A stretch of DNA of 8,287 bases from Bacillus thuringiensis (GTDB lineage Bacteria > Bacillota > Bacilli > Bacillales > Bacillaceae_G): contig NZ_CP012107.1 of NCBI RefSeq assembly GCF_001182785.1, positions 1 through 8,287 on the forward strand, in the 5' to 3' direction. This document shows, in pieces, positions 1 through 5,264 of the stretch. The position numbers and the translations under genes were made by a program. Position 1 is the first letter of the stretch, and the number at the start of each line of letters is the position of its first letter. Under the pieces are notes generated by a model. It searched no databases. It had not been told where the DNA came from and saw only the letters and a program-made list of their open reading frames with translations.

Positions 1-31
1 GGACAAGCATACCGAAGTGTAAAATAACCAG

Positions 32-45
32 TAATATCAAGGGTT
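32..45. repeat. 14-bp direct repeat, copy 1 (TAATATCAAGGGTT)
   Basis: This 14-mer recurs exactly at 7245-7258, just upstream of the partition-like gene. Its reverse complement contains TTGATA, which at the second copy would be the -35 box of that gene's promoter. A perfect 14-mer shared by chance in 8.3 kb is unlikely. If the molecule is circular the copies lie about 1.1 kb apart, on either side of the putative origin region. Its role is unknown; a protein-binding site is the simplest idea. Confidence 0.5.
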
Positions 46-53
46 TATCGAAC

Positions 54-109
54 TTTTTATACTTATCAAATTTGATAAGTTTACTTATCAAATTTGATAA
101 GTATAAAAA
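54..109. repeat. Nested palindromic repeat: two tandem 20-bp palindromes inside a 27-bp inverted repeat
   Basis: Two copies of the perfect 20-bp palindrome ACTTATCAAATTTGATAAGT lie at 61-80 and 83-102, separated by TT. The outer flanks (54-60 and 103-109) are also complementary, so 54-80 and 83-109 form a perfect 27-bp inverted repeat. Two adjacent dyads spaced by about two helical turns are typical of a dimeric winged-helix or HTH operator, a centromere-like site or an origin. They lie beyond the terminator of the neighbouring winged-helix gene, not in front of it, so ordinary autoregulation is not obvious. Confidence 0.85.
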
Positions 110-115
110 TGTAAA

Positions 116-140
116 AAAAGACATCTAATTGATGTCTTTT
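116..140 (-). terminator. Rho-independent terminator of the winged-helix gene
   Basis: There is a perfect 10-bp stem (116-125 with 131-140) and a 5-nt loop. On the minus strand it is followed by a run of seven T. It sits 9 bp past the stop codon of the minus-strand gene. The A-rich left flank may allow some termination in the other direction too. Confidence 0.85.
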
Positions 141-148
141 AAAAAAAT

Positions 149-685
149 TTAATAGGTAAATCTTTTTAATGGTTTAGCTCTCATAATTTTTATAAATTGT
201 ATCTTTAATCCTTCTTCAATATTATCCCGATCTCCAGCATATAAAATATGAGGATTGATAAATAATGCATAAGACTTTACATTGCTATTTTCTACAATAC
301 TTTCAGAACGAGCAATAATCCCTTTTGTATATAATGCCTTTACAACCCTACTCACTTTAGTCTCGCTTGTCTCTAAAGACTTCGATAATTCTCTTTGTGT
401 AAGCGGTAATGGTTGTTTCTTTTTGGGATTATCTACAATTGCATTAGATCCAAAACCTATAAAAGGAATCAAACTCATTAAAAATACAATTTCTTCATTT
501 TTTAAATAAGATATACTTTGTAAATAGCTCCAATTGTCTTGAATAATTTGAACAAATTTGGCTTTGTTTTTTACTTTACGCTCTGGAACTAATTTCATTC
601 CTCTTAAATTAGCTTTTGATTGAAGTTCATTTGCTAAATACATCTCTTCTTCAGACAAAATCTTTGAATTCTCGATATCTCTCAA
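149..685 (-). CDS. RepL/MarR-like winged-helix protein (possible plasmid replication or regulatory protein)
   Basis: The open frame encodes 178 aa from a TTG codon at 685. Residues about 95-118 (LTQRELSKSLETSETKVSRV) read as a helix-turn-helix of the MarR/RepL type. They are followed by a wing (about 119-145) and the segment INPHILYAGDRDNI, which resembles the 'NPxLLxxGD' segment that follows the wing in Firmicute RepL plasmid replication proteins. I infer a DNA-binding protein, either a RepL-like initiator or a plasmid MarR-type regulator; I cannot choose from sequence alone. No other initiator candidate is visible in the window, which favours a replication role. The TTG start has no good ribosome binding site. 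A strong one lies in front of an ATG at 731 in another frame (see 686-731), so the N-terminus shown is probably incomplete. A terminator follows at 116-140. Confidence 0.72.
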   Translation of the reverse strand: MRDIENSKILSEEEMYLANELQSKANLRGMKLVPERKVKNKAKFVQIIQDNWSYLQSISYLKNEEIVFLMSLIPFIGFGSNAIVDNPKKKQPLPLTQRELSKSLETSETKVSRVVKALYTKGIIARSESIVENSNVKSYALFINPHILYAGDRDNIEEGLKIQFIKIMRAKPLKRFTY

Positions 686-731
686 TCTTGCATTTCTTTT
701 CAGCTTGTTCTAAATTGACGAGCTTTGACAT
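686..731 (-). other. Likely authentic 5' end of the winged-helix gene, out of frame (apparent frameshift)
   Basis: An ATG at 729-731 is preceded by AGGAAAGAGGAG at ideal spacing. It encodes MSKLVNLEQAEKK and then runs into a stop at 651-653. The downstream frame is entered by skipping one A in the GAAAAGAAA stretch near 693-701, or by adding one A to each of its two A-runs, giving for example MSKLVNLEQAERNARLRDIE. The downstream frame has only a few codons before an upstream stop (710-712). I therefore read this as one gene with a homopolymer indel. Biological decay, a sequencing error or programmed +1 frameshifting could each explain it. Confidence 0.6.
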
Positions 732-739
732 AATCTTTC

Positions 740-774
740 TCCTCTTTCCTAAGATTTTCAACTAGAGAAGAGGA
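740..774 (-). promoter_or_regulatory. Leader hairpin that would mask the ribosome binding site
   Basis: TCCTCTT (740-746) and AAGAGGA (768-774) form a 7-bp inverted repeat with a 21-nt loop. On the minus-strand transcript the downstream arm is the AAGAGGA core of the Shine-Dalgarno sequence for the ATG at 731, so pairing would lower translation. Translational masking of this kind is known in plasmid replication-control leaders. Here it is inferred only from complementarity. Confidence 0.45.
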
Positions 775-792
775 ACATTTTATGCTATTATT

Positions 793-820
793 TTTATAGA
801 ATTTAAAAACAAAAACACAA
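793..820 (-). promoter_or_regulatory. Candidate sigma-A promoter of the winged-helix gene
   Basis: On the minus strand there is a -35-like TTGTGT (815-820) and a -10-like TATAAA (793-798) with a 16-bp spacer. Initiation would fall near 786, giving a leader of about 55 nt that contains the 740-774 hairpin before the ATG at 731. Confidence 0.45.
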
Positions 821-822
821 TT

Positions 823-882
823 AAAAATCCCCTCCTATAATTGTTGGTTTGGTCACTTTCAATTTAACACGTGGGGATTTTT
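823..882. repeat. Inverted repeat with long loop (AAAAATCCCC / GGGGATTTTT)
   Basis: Perfect 10-bp arms lie at 823-832 and 873-882, separated by 40 bp. On the minus strand the second arm ends in a T-run, so it could act as a terminator or close off a short structured RNA between the 896-928 terminator and the winged-helix promoter. No gene is recognised inside. The block is unexplained. Confidence 0.5.
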
Positions 883-895
883 TCTTGTAAATATA

Positions 896-928
896 AAAAA
901 ACCTTAAGTAAAAAACTTAAGGTTTTTT
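896..928 (-). terminator. Terminator of the 333-aa protein / small membrane protein operon
   Basis: There is a perfect 13-bp stem (896-908 with 916-928) and a 7-nt loop. On the minus strand it is followed by a T-run. It overlaps the stop codon (927-929) of the reconstructed last gene of the operon. Confidence 0.85.
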
Positions 929-1227
929 ATTCATCAAAAATAGTCTCTGAAGGTGCTTCAACAACATTTTCACTTTTTTATCTTCTGATTCATTTAAAAC
1001 AGAAGTTAGGATGTTTAAAATTATATGGAATATCCTATAAGCCGCAAATACAAAATATGTAGAAGACCAACATATAAAGATAATAAAAACTCAGAACCAT
1101 CACCTTTATATTTATCAAACATATGCAAAACCAAACAATAAATAGCTAACATTAAACCGATTATTATAGCTTCTTTAATATACCAAGACAAAGTTTCATT
1201 AGCACGTGCACTCTTAAGCCTTTTCAT
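927..1227 (-). pseudogene. Small two-TM membrane protein, apparently frameshifted twice
   Basis: The first open frame starts at ATG 1227 (MKRLKSARANETLSWYIKEA...) and contains a hydrophobic segment, EAIIIGLMLAIYCLVLHMF. It ends early at 1021 with a tail that does not look genuine. Adding one T to the T5 run after the codons GDGSE (near 1085) opens a second hydrophobic segment (FFIIFICWSSTYFVFAAYRI...). That continues to NESEDKK, and adding one A to the A6 run near 972 opens an acidic tail SENVVEAPSETIFDE ending at 927-929, inside the terminator. With two added bases the length is exactly 303 bp, or 100 aa. Both repairs are at homopolymers, so this is either a decaying gene or an assembly error. 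It is the last gene of the operon, 7 bp after the preceding stop. I do not recognise the family. As it stands, an annotator would see only the truncated 68-aa frame at 1021-1227. Confidence 0.6.
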
Positions 1228-1234
1228 AACATTA

Positions 1235-1399
1235 CTAAAATATCAAAATAGAAACCATTGTAGCTAAAAATCCAATGATTATTGCACTTATAGTAACTGT
1301 TGCACCTAATATCGGTACAAAATTATTAATAGAAGCTAAATCTATCTTAAATTGAAAAACAACAACAGTTGCAATAGTTCCAAGTAAAAAAGGATACAA
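1235..1399 (-). CDS. Very small two-TM membrane protein (start uncertain, possible frameshift)
   Basis: Frame 1399-1235 encodes about 54 aa: YPFLLGTIATVVVFQF, a short hydrophilic stretch KIDLASINNF, then VPILGATVTISAIIIGFLAT and MVSILIF. This is the pattern of a two-helix hairpin membrane protein. Only a TTG at 1399 can serve as an in-frame start. ATGs at 1421, 1418 and 1434 are out of frame. Adding one A to the A4 run at 1406-1409 joins the frame to ATG 1434 (MTLYYDEGKIEYLYPF...), giving 66 aa. Removing one A joins it to ATG 1421 (MMREIEYLYPF...), which has a G-rich stretch upstream. It lies between the 333-aa gene and the frameshifted two-TM gene, so the three probably share a transcript. 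Holin-like and toxin-like small proteins have this topology, but I see nothing that decides function. Confidence 0.5.
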   Translation of the reverse strand: MYPFLLGTIATVVVFQFKIDLASINNFVPILGATVTISAIIIGFLATMVSILIF

Positions 1400-1481
1400 G
1401 TACTCTATTTTCCCTCATCATAATATAGAGTCATCCCCCTTAAATTTATATTAAAGTCTATAAAACCTTTATACAAAGGAC

Positions 1482-2483
1482 CTATACAAAAAATTCCTTT
1501 ATATCATTCAATCTCAAATTATAATATTCCTTCATTTTCTTTATAATTACTTTATGGTGAATAGTTTTAAGATTAATCATTTCTTCCAATTTTTCTTCAC
1601 TAACTTCTCCCTTTTCTATTTTTTCTTTATGTTCTTCCTTTAAAATCTGCATTAATCTCATTTTAACTTCTTCTTCAGTAAAACTAATATATTCAGACAT
1701 TTTATCACTGATCAAATCAAACTTTTCTACAAGAGAATTTTCATCTTTTTTCTTTCTAACTTCAGCTTTCGTAACAACAGGATCTGCAACCAATTTTTTT
1801 AAAGTATTATACAAAGGTAATCTACTTAATTTAGAAGAACCTTTTTTATTTAAACTTATACTTAAATTTATATTTACAGATTCATTTATTGATGAAACAT
1901 CACCTGTGATAGAACCTAAAGCTCTCTTTGTCTCATTATTAGCTTTTCTTATATTAGCTATAGATATATCTAAACCTCTAATTAAATCTTCCTCTTTAAT
2001 CTTATCTAATGCATTAGGATAAATAAGAGGTTTAAAAAATATAGTCATTCCTGGAGAATTACAAATATCATTAAAATAATTTGATAAACTACTAGGAGAA
2101 AGACTATTAATATTTCTTCGAATCATAATTACAGAAGTTTCAGGATCATATAATACTGAAACTTCTTCACCTAATCCCTCTTGATCAGATAAATCCATAA
2201 AAGTATAAGTACCATCATCATGAGTTTTTACAGGATAATTATCTTTTCTTATCCTAATTAAATGCATTTCCCATCTTTCATCACTATTTAAAGCAATCTC
2301 CTGTATCCTAGCTACATCTCCAGAAACTTTATAAATTCGACGCTTAGCAGGGATTTTTTGAATAGCAGTAAAAAGTTTAGTTAAATTACATTCTTTTTCC
2401 ACCATAACATTTTTCTTTTCATCAAACACATGAGCATAAACCTTAAAATAATCAAACTTTATCTTCCTAGATCTTGATGCCAT
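1482..2483 (-). CDS. 333-aa soluble protein of unknown function (possibly DUF6731-like)
   Basis: The gene starts at ATG 2483 with a GGGGGG ribosome binding site at 9-nt spacing. No signal peptide or TM segment is visible. The N-terminal part opens KIKFDYFKVYAHV, then mixed alpha/beta sequence with VSVLYDPETSVIMIRRN (about 108-124) and a FFKPLIYPNALDKI segment (about 149-162). The last 90 residues are charged and helical (TEEEVKMRLMQILKEEHKEK...). The opening and the 'xxIRRNxxSLSPSSLSNYFN' stretch remind me of uncharacterised bacterial and phage proteins grouped as DUF6731, and loosely of the DUF4868/KwaB style of defence proteins. This is recall, not a search. It is the first gene of an operon with two tiny membrane proteins, which suggests a soluble sensor or effector acting with membrane partners. 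Function is unknown; the gene itself is secure. Confidence 0.8.
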   Translation of the reverse strand: MASRSRKIKFDYFKVYAHVFDEKKNVMVEKECNLTKLFTAIQKIPAKRRIYKVSGDVARIQEIALNSDERWEMHLIRIRKDNYPVKTHDDGTYTFMDLSDQEGLGEEVSVLYDPETSVIMIRRNINSLSPSSLSNYFNDICNSPGMTIFFKPLIYPNALDKIKEEDLIRGLDISIANIRKANNETKRALGSITGDVSSINESVNINLSISLNKKGSSKLSRLPLYNTLKKLVADPVVTKAEVRKKKDENSLVEKFDLISDKMSEYISFTEEEVKMRLMQILKEEHKEKIEKGEVSEEKLEEMINLKTIHHKVIIKKMKEYYNLRLNDIKEFFV

Positions 2484-2525
2484 TTCCCATTACCCCCCAA
2501 TAAAATATAAAAACTTTTTAATCAA

Positions 2526-2554
2526 AATATAAGCAATATATGCAAATAAAACAA
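2526..2554 (-). promoter_or_regulatory. Candidate promoter of the 333-aa protein operon
   Basis: On the minus strand TTGTTT (2549-2554) and TATATT (2526-2531) are separated by 17 bp. A start near 2519 would leave a leader of about 36 nt before ATG 2483. The region is very AT-rich, so other hexamer pairs are possible. Confidence 0.4.
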
Positions 2555-2605
2555 ATATAATTAGAAAAAAGTTACATTTATTTTATTTACGTATCTAAAT
2601 TTTGT

Positions 2606-2640
2606 AACGAATGTAAACTTTTCAATATTAGTTTACATTC
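2606..2640. repeat. Inverted repeat GAATGTAAACT / AGTTTACATTC plus direct-repeat copy 1 (candidate recombinase site)
   Basis: Perfect 11-bp arms lie at 2609-2619 and 2630-2640 with a 10-bp centre. This arm/spacer geometry is close to the core sites of Xer-type tyrosine recombinases (two 11-bp arms, 6-8 bp centre). Positions 2606-2618 (AACGAATGTAAAC) recur as AACGAAAGTATAC at 2696-2708, 11/13 identical. The block lies about 100 bp in front of the recombinase gene. It could alternatively be the operator for that gene or for the divergent operon. Confidence 0.55.
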
Positions 2641-2695
2641 ATTTTCCCTTAATCATTGACTTATCACCAATTCTCCTGATATCCTCAATTTATAC

Positions 2696-2708
2696 AACGA
2701 AAGTATAC
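2696..2708. repeat. Direct-repeat copy 2 (AACGAAAGTATAC) upstream of the recombinase gene
   Basis: This matches 2606-2618 at 11 of 13 positions and lies 90 bp away. The downstream flank (ATACATTC) also resembles the right arm of the inverted repeat ending at 2640. It may be a half-site or accessory binding site for the recombinase encoded from 2744. Confidence 0.4.
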
Positions 2709-2743
2709 ATTCAAAACACTATAAACAAAGAGGTCAAAAATCC

Positions 2744-3316
2744 ATGAATAAAAAACCACATCTTATTGATGTCCAACCCATTAGAAGTAAAGAACAGATC
2801 GAAGATATGAAATGGAGTCTTAAACGTCATTGTTCCGAACGAGACTATATTCTCTTCCTTATTGGCATCCATACTGGATTACGTGTTAGCGATCTACTCC
2901 AAATTGAAACACAAACCATAATAAATTTAAAACGTAAAAAGAGAAAAGAATTCAAGATCAAAGAGGGAAAAACGAAGAAAGAACGCATGATTAACCTTAC
3001 TTCTATTTTTGATGAAGTATACTCTTATGGCCAAACACTAGAAAGTACCTGGTTATTTCCTTCTCGAAAAGGAGATCAACCCATTAGTAAAATCCAGGCT
3101 TATCGACAATTGCAAAAAGCCGGAGACTTCGCGGGTATAGAATCTATCGGGACTCATACCATGCGTAAAACCTTCGGCTATTGGTTCTATAAACAAACAA
3201 AAGATGTGGCCATGTTACAAGAAATTCTAAATCACAGCACACCACAAATCACTCTTAAATATATTGGAATTAATAAAGAAGAAAAAGACAATATTTTAGA
3301 TACATTTTTTATATAA
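2744..3316 (+). CDS. Compact tyrosine recombinase/integrase (catalytic domain only)
   Basis: This 190-aa protein starts at ATG 2744 with AAAGAGG 10 nt upstream. The tyrosine-recombinase residues are all visible: R47 in GIHTGLRVSDLLQIE, a lysine in the beta-hairpin around K76/K78 (KEGKTKKERMINL), H138 and R141 in HTMRKTFGYWF, H164 in LNHST, and nucleophile Y173 in LKYIGI. Integrases usually have 300-400 aa. Only about 25 residues precede the catalytic domain here, so the SAM-like core-binding domain is missing. Such short XerC-like enzymes are common on Firmicute plasmids, where dimer resolution or cassette movement is suspected. Repeats at 2606-2708 are candidate sites. The gene ends inside a terminator shared with the convergent TIR gene. 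An intact catalytic set suggests activity; the target is unknown. Confidence 0.9.
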   Translation: MNKKPHLIDVQPIRSKEQIEDMKWSLKRHCSERDYILFLIGIHTGLRVSDLLQIETQTIINLKRKKRKEFKIKEGKTKKERMINLTSIFDEVYSYGQTLESTWLFPSRKGDQPISKIQAYRQLQKAGDFAGIESIGTHTMRKTFGYWFYKQTKDVAMLQEILNHSTPQITLKYIGINKEEKDNILDTFFI

Positions 3317-3329
3317 AAAATGTATCTAA
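3296..3329. terminator. Bidirectional terminator between convergent recombinase and TIR genes
   Basis: There is a perfect 15-bp stem (3296-3310 with 3315-3329), extendable through the ATAT centre, with a T-run on each strand. It contains both stop codons (recombinase 3314-3316, TIR gene 3326-3328). Confidence 0.9.
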
Positions 3330-4129
3330 GCAAAATTCATTGGTACACTTGAAAACATATCTTCATTAGATGCTCTCATTACACCTTTTAATTTTACTGG
3401 TAATCCATTTGTAGTTTTAACATTTATTTTTAATGGAAAACTAGGTGTTGTACTTCTAGCAACACCTACAAATATTGCATTAGTAACTAAACCATTATCC
3501 ATAGTCAAACCACTATTAAAACCACTATTAAACATACTCTCATTAAGACATGTGAAATTTATTTCATCTTCACTATTATCTAAAAGTATTAAATATCTAG
3601 ATATTGGTTCGGCATAAGATTCAGCTCTAAATTCGACAGTAATATCAGCCTCATTTGTTTTAGAAATATAAGCACGTACATTTTCATATTTTTGTAATCC
3701 AGGAACATATGTATTTCTACCATGAACTACATCTATCATTTGTCTAGTAGCAAACTCTAATCCTTTACCATAAACATCAATATACAAATTTTGCAAAAGG
3801 ATTACAGGCATAATACAATCATCTAATTTAATTGGTATAAACTTTATTTCATCATTATTACTAGTTCTCATCAACATATTTTGCCACTCTAATTGTACCA
3901 TTTTACTTTCTAAACTATTTTTAGAAACAAAGAAAAAGAAAAACTTACATTTAGTAAGTCCTTCTGACATTTTGTCAATAATCCCATCTCCAGGTTGAAT
4001 AGACCAACTATCATAGAATATATTTTCTGTACCAAATGTATTAGCAAATACTTGAGCTATTGGTTCAATAATTTGTTTGTCTTTATAAGTGTGACTAAAA
4101 AAAATCATATCATTATCAACTACTTTCAC
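3326..4129 (-). CDS. TIR-domain protein with beta-rich C-terminal domain (candidate phage-defence NADase)
   Basis: This 267-aa protein begins with a bacterial TIR domain (about residues 7-135). Strand A is MIFFSHTYKDK, the BB-region is YDSWSIQPGDGIIDKMSEGL, strand D is KFFFFFVSKNS, and the alphaC motif SLESKMVQLEW places E81 at the position of the catalytic glutamate of TIR NADases. Strand E is IKFIPIKLDD. The C-terminal about 130 residues (from about 148) look like a beta-sandwich with alternating hydrophobics (ADITVEFRAES, RYLILLD, PLKINVKTT), with no TM segment. Known bacterial TIR proteins degrade NAD or make cyclic ADP-ribose signals in defence systems such as Thoeris and TIR-CBASS. No partner (ThsA, SAVED or STING domain, cyclase, Argonaute) is adjacent, so it may act alone, with the C-terminal domain as sensor. 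The start is GTG 4129; ATG 4108 (residue 8) is an alternative. Neither has a strong ribosome binding site. Confidence 0.85.
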   Translation of the reverse strand: MKVVDNDMIFFSHTYKDKQIIEPIAQVFANTFGTENIFYDSWSIQPGDGIIDKMSEGLTKCKFFFFFVSKNSLESKMVQLEWQNMLMRTSNNDEIKFIPIKLDDCIMPVILLQNLYIDVYGKGLEFATRQMIDVVHGRNTYVPGLQKYENVRAYISKTNEADITVEFRAESYAEPISRYLILLDNSEDEINFTCLNESMFNSGFNSGLTMDNGLVTNAIFVGVARSTTPSFPLKINVKTTNGLPVKLKGVMRASNEDMFSSVPMNFA

Positions 4130-4141
4130 TGGTTTTACTCA

Positions 4142-4171
4142 ATTATACAAAATATCTGAAATAAATAAAAA
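4142..4171 (-). promoter_or_regulatory. Candidate promoter of the TIR gene, giving a very short leader
   Basis: A consensus TATAAT lies on the minus strand at 4142-4147. The -35 region (around 4165-4171) is only T-rich. Initiation about 7 nt downstream would leave only some 6 nt before GTG 4129, so the mRNA would be almost leaderless, or translation would begin at ATG 4108. Confidence 0.5.
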
Positions 4172-4186
4172 ATAACGTACTTATAT

Positions 4187-4252
4187 CAAGAGAATACCTA
4201 TAGACTGATCTATAATGCATTCCCTTAGTATTTGTATCCTATATTTCTATTC
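4187..4252. repeat. Left copy of a 66-bp hairpin-containing direct repeat
   Basis: Aligned without gaps to 6326-6391, 54 of 66 positions match, including the identical cores ACTGATCTATA and TGCATTCCCTTA. The hairpin arms are 4188-4197 and 4217-4226. Here the left arm (AAGAGAATAC) has two mismatches to the right arm (GCATTCCCTT); the right-hand copy pairs perfectly. The two copies bound 2.07 kb containing three genes. They could be ends of a mobile cassette, dispersed cereus-group-type repeats or sites acted on by the recombinase. Confidence 0.8.
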
Positions 4253-4267
4253 TTTTTTTCAACATTA

Positions 4268-5089
4268 TTACTTAATTAAAAGTAATAAAAAACTCATTTC
4301 TTTTTTTACTTCATACTCATCGATTACTTTAATTACAAGCTTATTAATATCCTCATTCCCAAATTGATCTAGATAATAAGAATTGTTCAAAGAAAACTTA
4401 ATTCCATTCAACATATCAATAAGATCAATAATTCTTTGCTCCCTTAACTGCAATATATCCCCAATACAATAATGACAAATCAATATCCAAAACAAAAAAA
4501 CAAAAATCAAAATAATAAATGCTAATCCAAAATAAGCTGTGGCTTGTCCAAACTTAAAATTATTCTTTTGATATACCCAATTATTAAAAGCTGTCCAAAG
4601 AGGTACAAATACAGCTATCAGTATGGCACTATAAGACATTACAATCGTTGAAAATTTCCTTTTATTTTTTCGCTCAAGATGCTTTTCAAATCTTTCTATA
4701 CAAAAGTCTAATGCCTCAATATTTTTAGTTTTATACTTATTAGGTTTATGTAAAATCTTTTTATTTATTAAAAACTTCTTTAATAATAAATATTTAAAGG
4801 TATACCATTCTTTACTTCCAAATTTAATTTTATGCTCTTTTAAAATACAACTTCGAATATAATTACGAATGAATAATAAAGAAGTAATAAATAACTCTGT
4901 TTCAAATAAAACTATAAACATTCCCATAAAATCTAAGGTCTTTTTAAAAAGAATACATATTGTTATAAAAGATAATATTACACACATTTGTATTATAAAA
5001 AACCAAATTACTCTTCTTTTCACAGAATTAAACATAAAAAAAATATTCATTCCTCTATTACAAAAATCTAATAATTCTTTTTCAAACAC
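4268..5089 (-). CDS. Four-TM membrane protein of unknown function
   Basis: This 273-aa protein starts at GTG 5089, with GGAG at 5098-5101 (8-nt spacing). Hydrophobic segments lie at about 27-48, 54-74, 149-168 and 186-208. A highly basic cytoplasmic-type segment sits between TM2 and TM3 (KEHKIKFGSKEWYTFKYLL ... RFEKHLERKNKRKFS), followed by a 65-residue soluble tail. There is no signal peptide and no family I recognise. It is divergent from the Xre-type regulator gene at 5333, and its promoter overlaps a 22-bp palindrome (5104-5125), suggesting control by that regulator. A small AT-only hairpin (4265-4288) covers the stop codon without a T-run on the coding strand. The gene lies inside the repeat-bounded block. 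Possible roles are transport, immunity to a peptide, or a membrane effector. Confidence 0.75.
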   Translation of the reverse strand: MFEKELLDFCNRGMNIFFMFNSVKRRVIWFFIIQMCVILSFITICILFKKTLDFMGMFIVLFETELFITSLLFIRNYIRSCILKEHKIKFGSKEWYTFKYLLLKKFLINKKILHKPNKYKTKNIEALDFCIERFEKHLERKNKRKFSTIVMSYSAILIAVFVPLWTAFNNWVYQKNNFKFGQATAYFGLAFIILIFVFLFWILICHYCIGDILQLREQRIIDLIDMLNGIKFSLNNSYYLDQFGNEDINKLVIKVIDEYEVKKEMSFLLLLIK

Positions 5090-5103
5090 ACTAACAACTC
5101 CAT

Positions 5104-5143
5104 TTAATTTTAATATTAAAATTAATTAATTTATAAATCGCAA
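5104..5143 (-). promoter_or_regulatory. Promoter with overlapping 22-bp perfect palindrome (operator)
   Basis: On the minus strand TTGCGA (5138-5143) and TTTAAT (5115-5120) are 17 bp apart. The perfect palindrome at 5104-5125 (core AATTTTAATATTAAAATT) covers the -10 box and start site. A repressor bound there would block the four-TM gene. The divergent Xre-type protein is the obvious candidate. Confidence 0.55.
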
Positions 5144-5227
5144 ATTATCCTAAACTTTTTCTCTCCACTAAAAACTTGATATTCTTCTATTCTCCTTTAA
5201 ATAAACTTATTTCTAAGATTATCACAT

Positions 5228-5264
5228 AAAAAAGGTCTGCAACACATCGTTGCATGCCTTTTTT
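5228..5264. terminator. Bidirectional terminator between divergent genes
   Basis: AAAAAAGG (5228-5235) pairs with CCTTTTTT (5257-5264). After a 2-nt internal loop, TGCAA (5238-5242) pairs with TTGCA (5250-5254). T-runs on both strands make it work in either direction. It lies between the promoter region of the minus gene and the start of the plus gene, so it insulates the two units or ends a short unannotated transcript. Confidence 0.7.

Noticed and set aside
1..148. Open frame on the plus strand through the palindromes
   Set aside because: No start codon or ribosome binding site; open only because the palindromes are AT-rich without stops in that frame.
282..509. 75-codon plus-strand frame
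   Set aside because: Antisense shadow of the winged-helix gene with no ribosome binding site; the minus strand carries a clear HTH domain.
871..1062. 63-codon plus-strand frame
   Set aside because: It crosses the operon terminator and lies antisense to the reconstructed small membrane protein; content is not protein-like.
4869..5129. 86-codon plus-strand frame rich in Asn/Ile/Lys
   Set aside because: Antisense to the four-TM gene, which has a good start signal; low-complexity content expected from AT-rich DNA.
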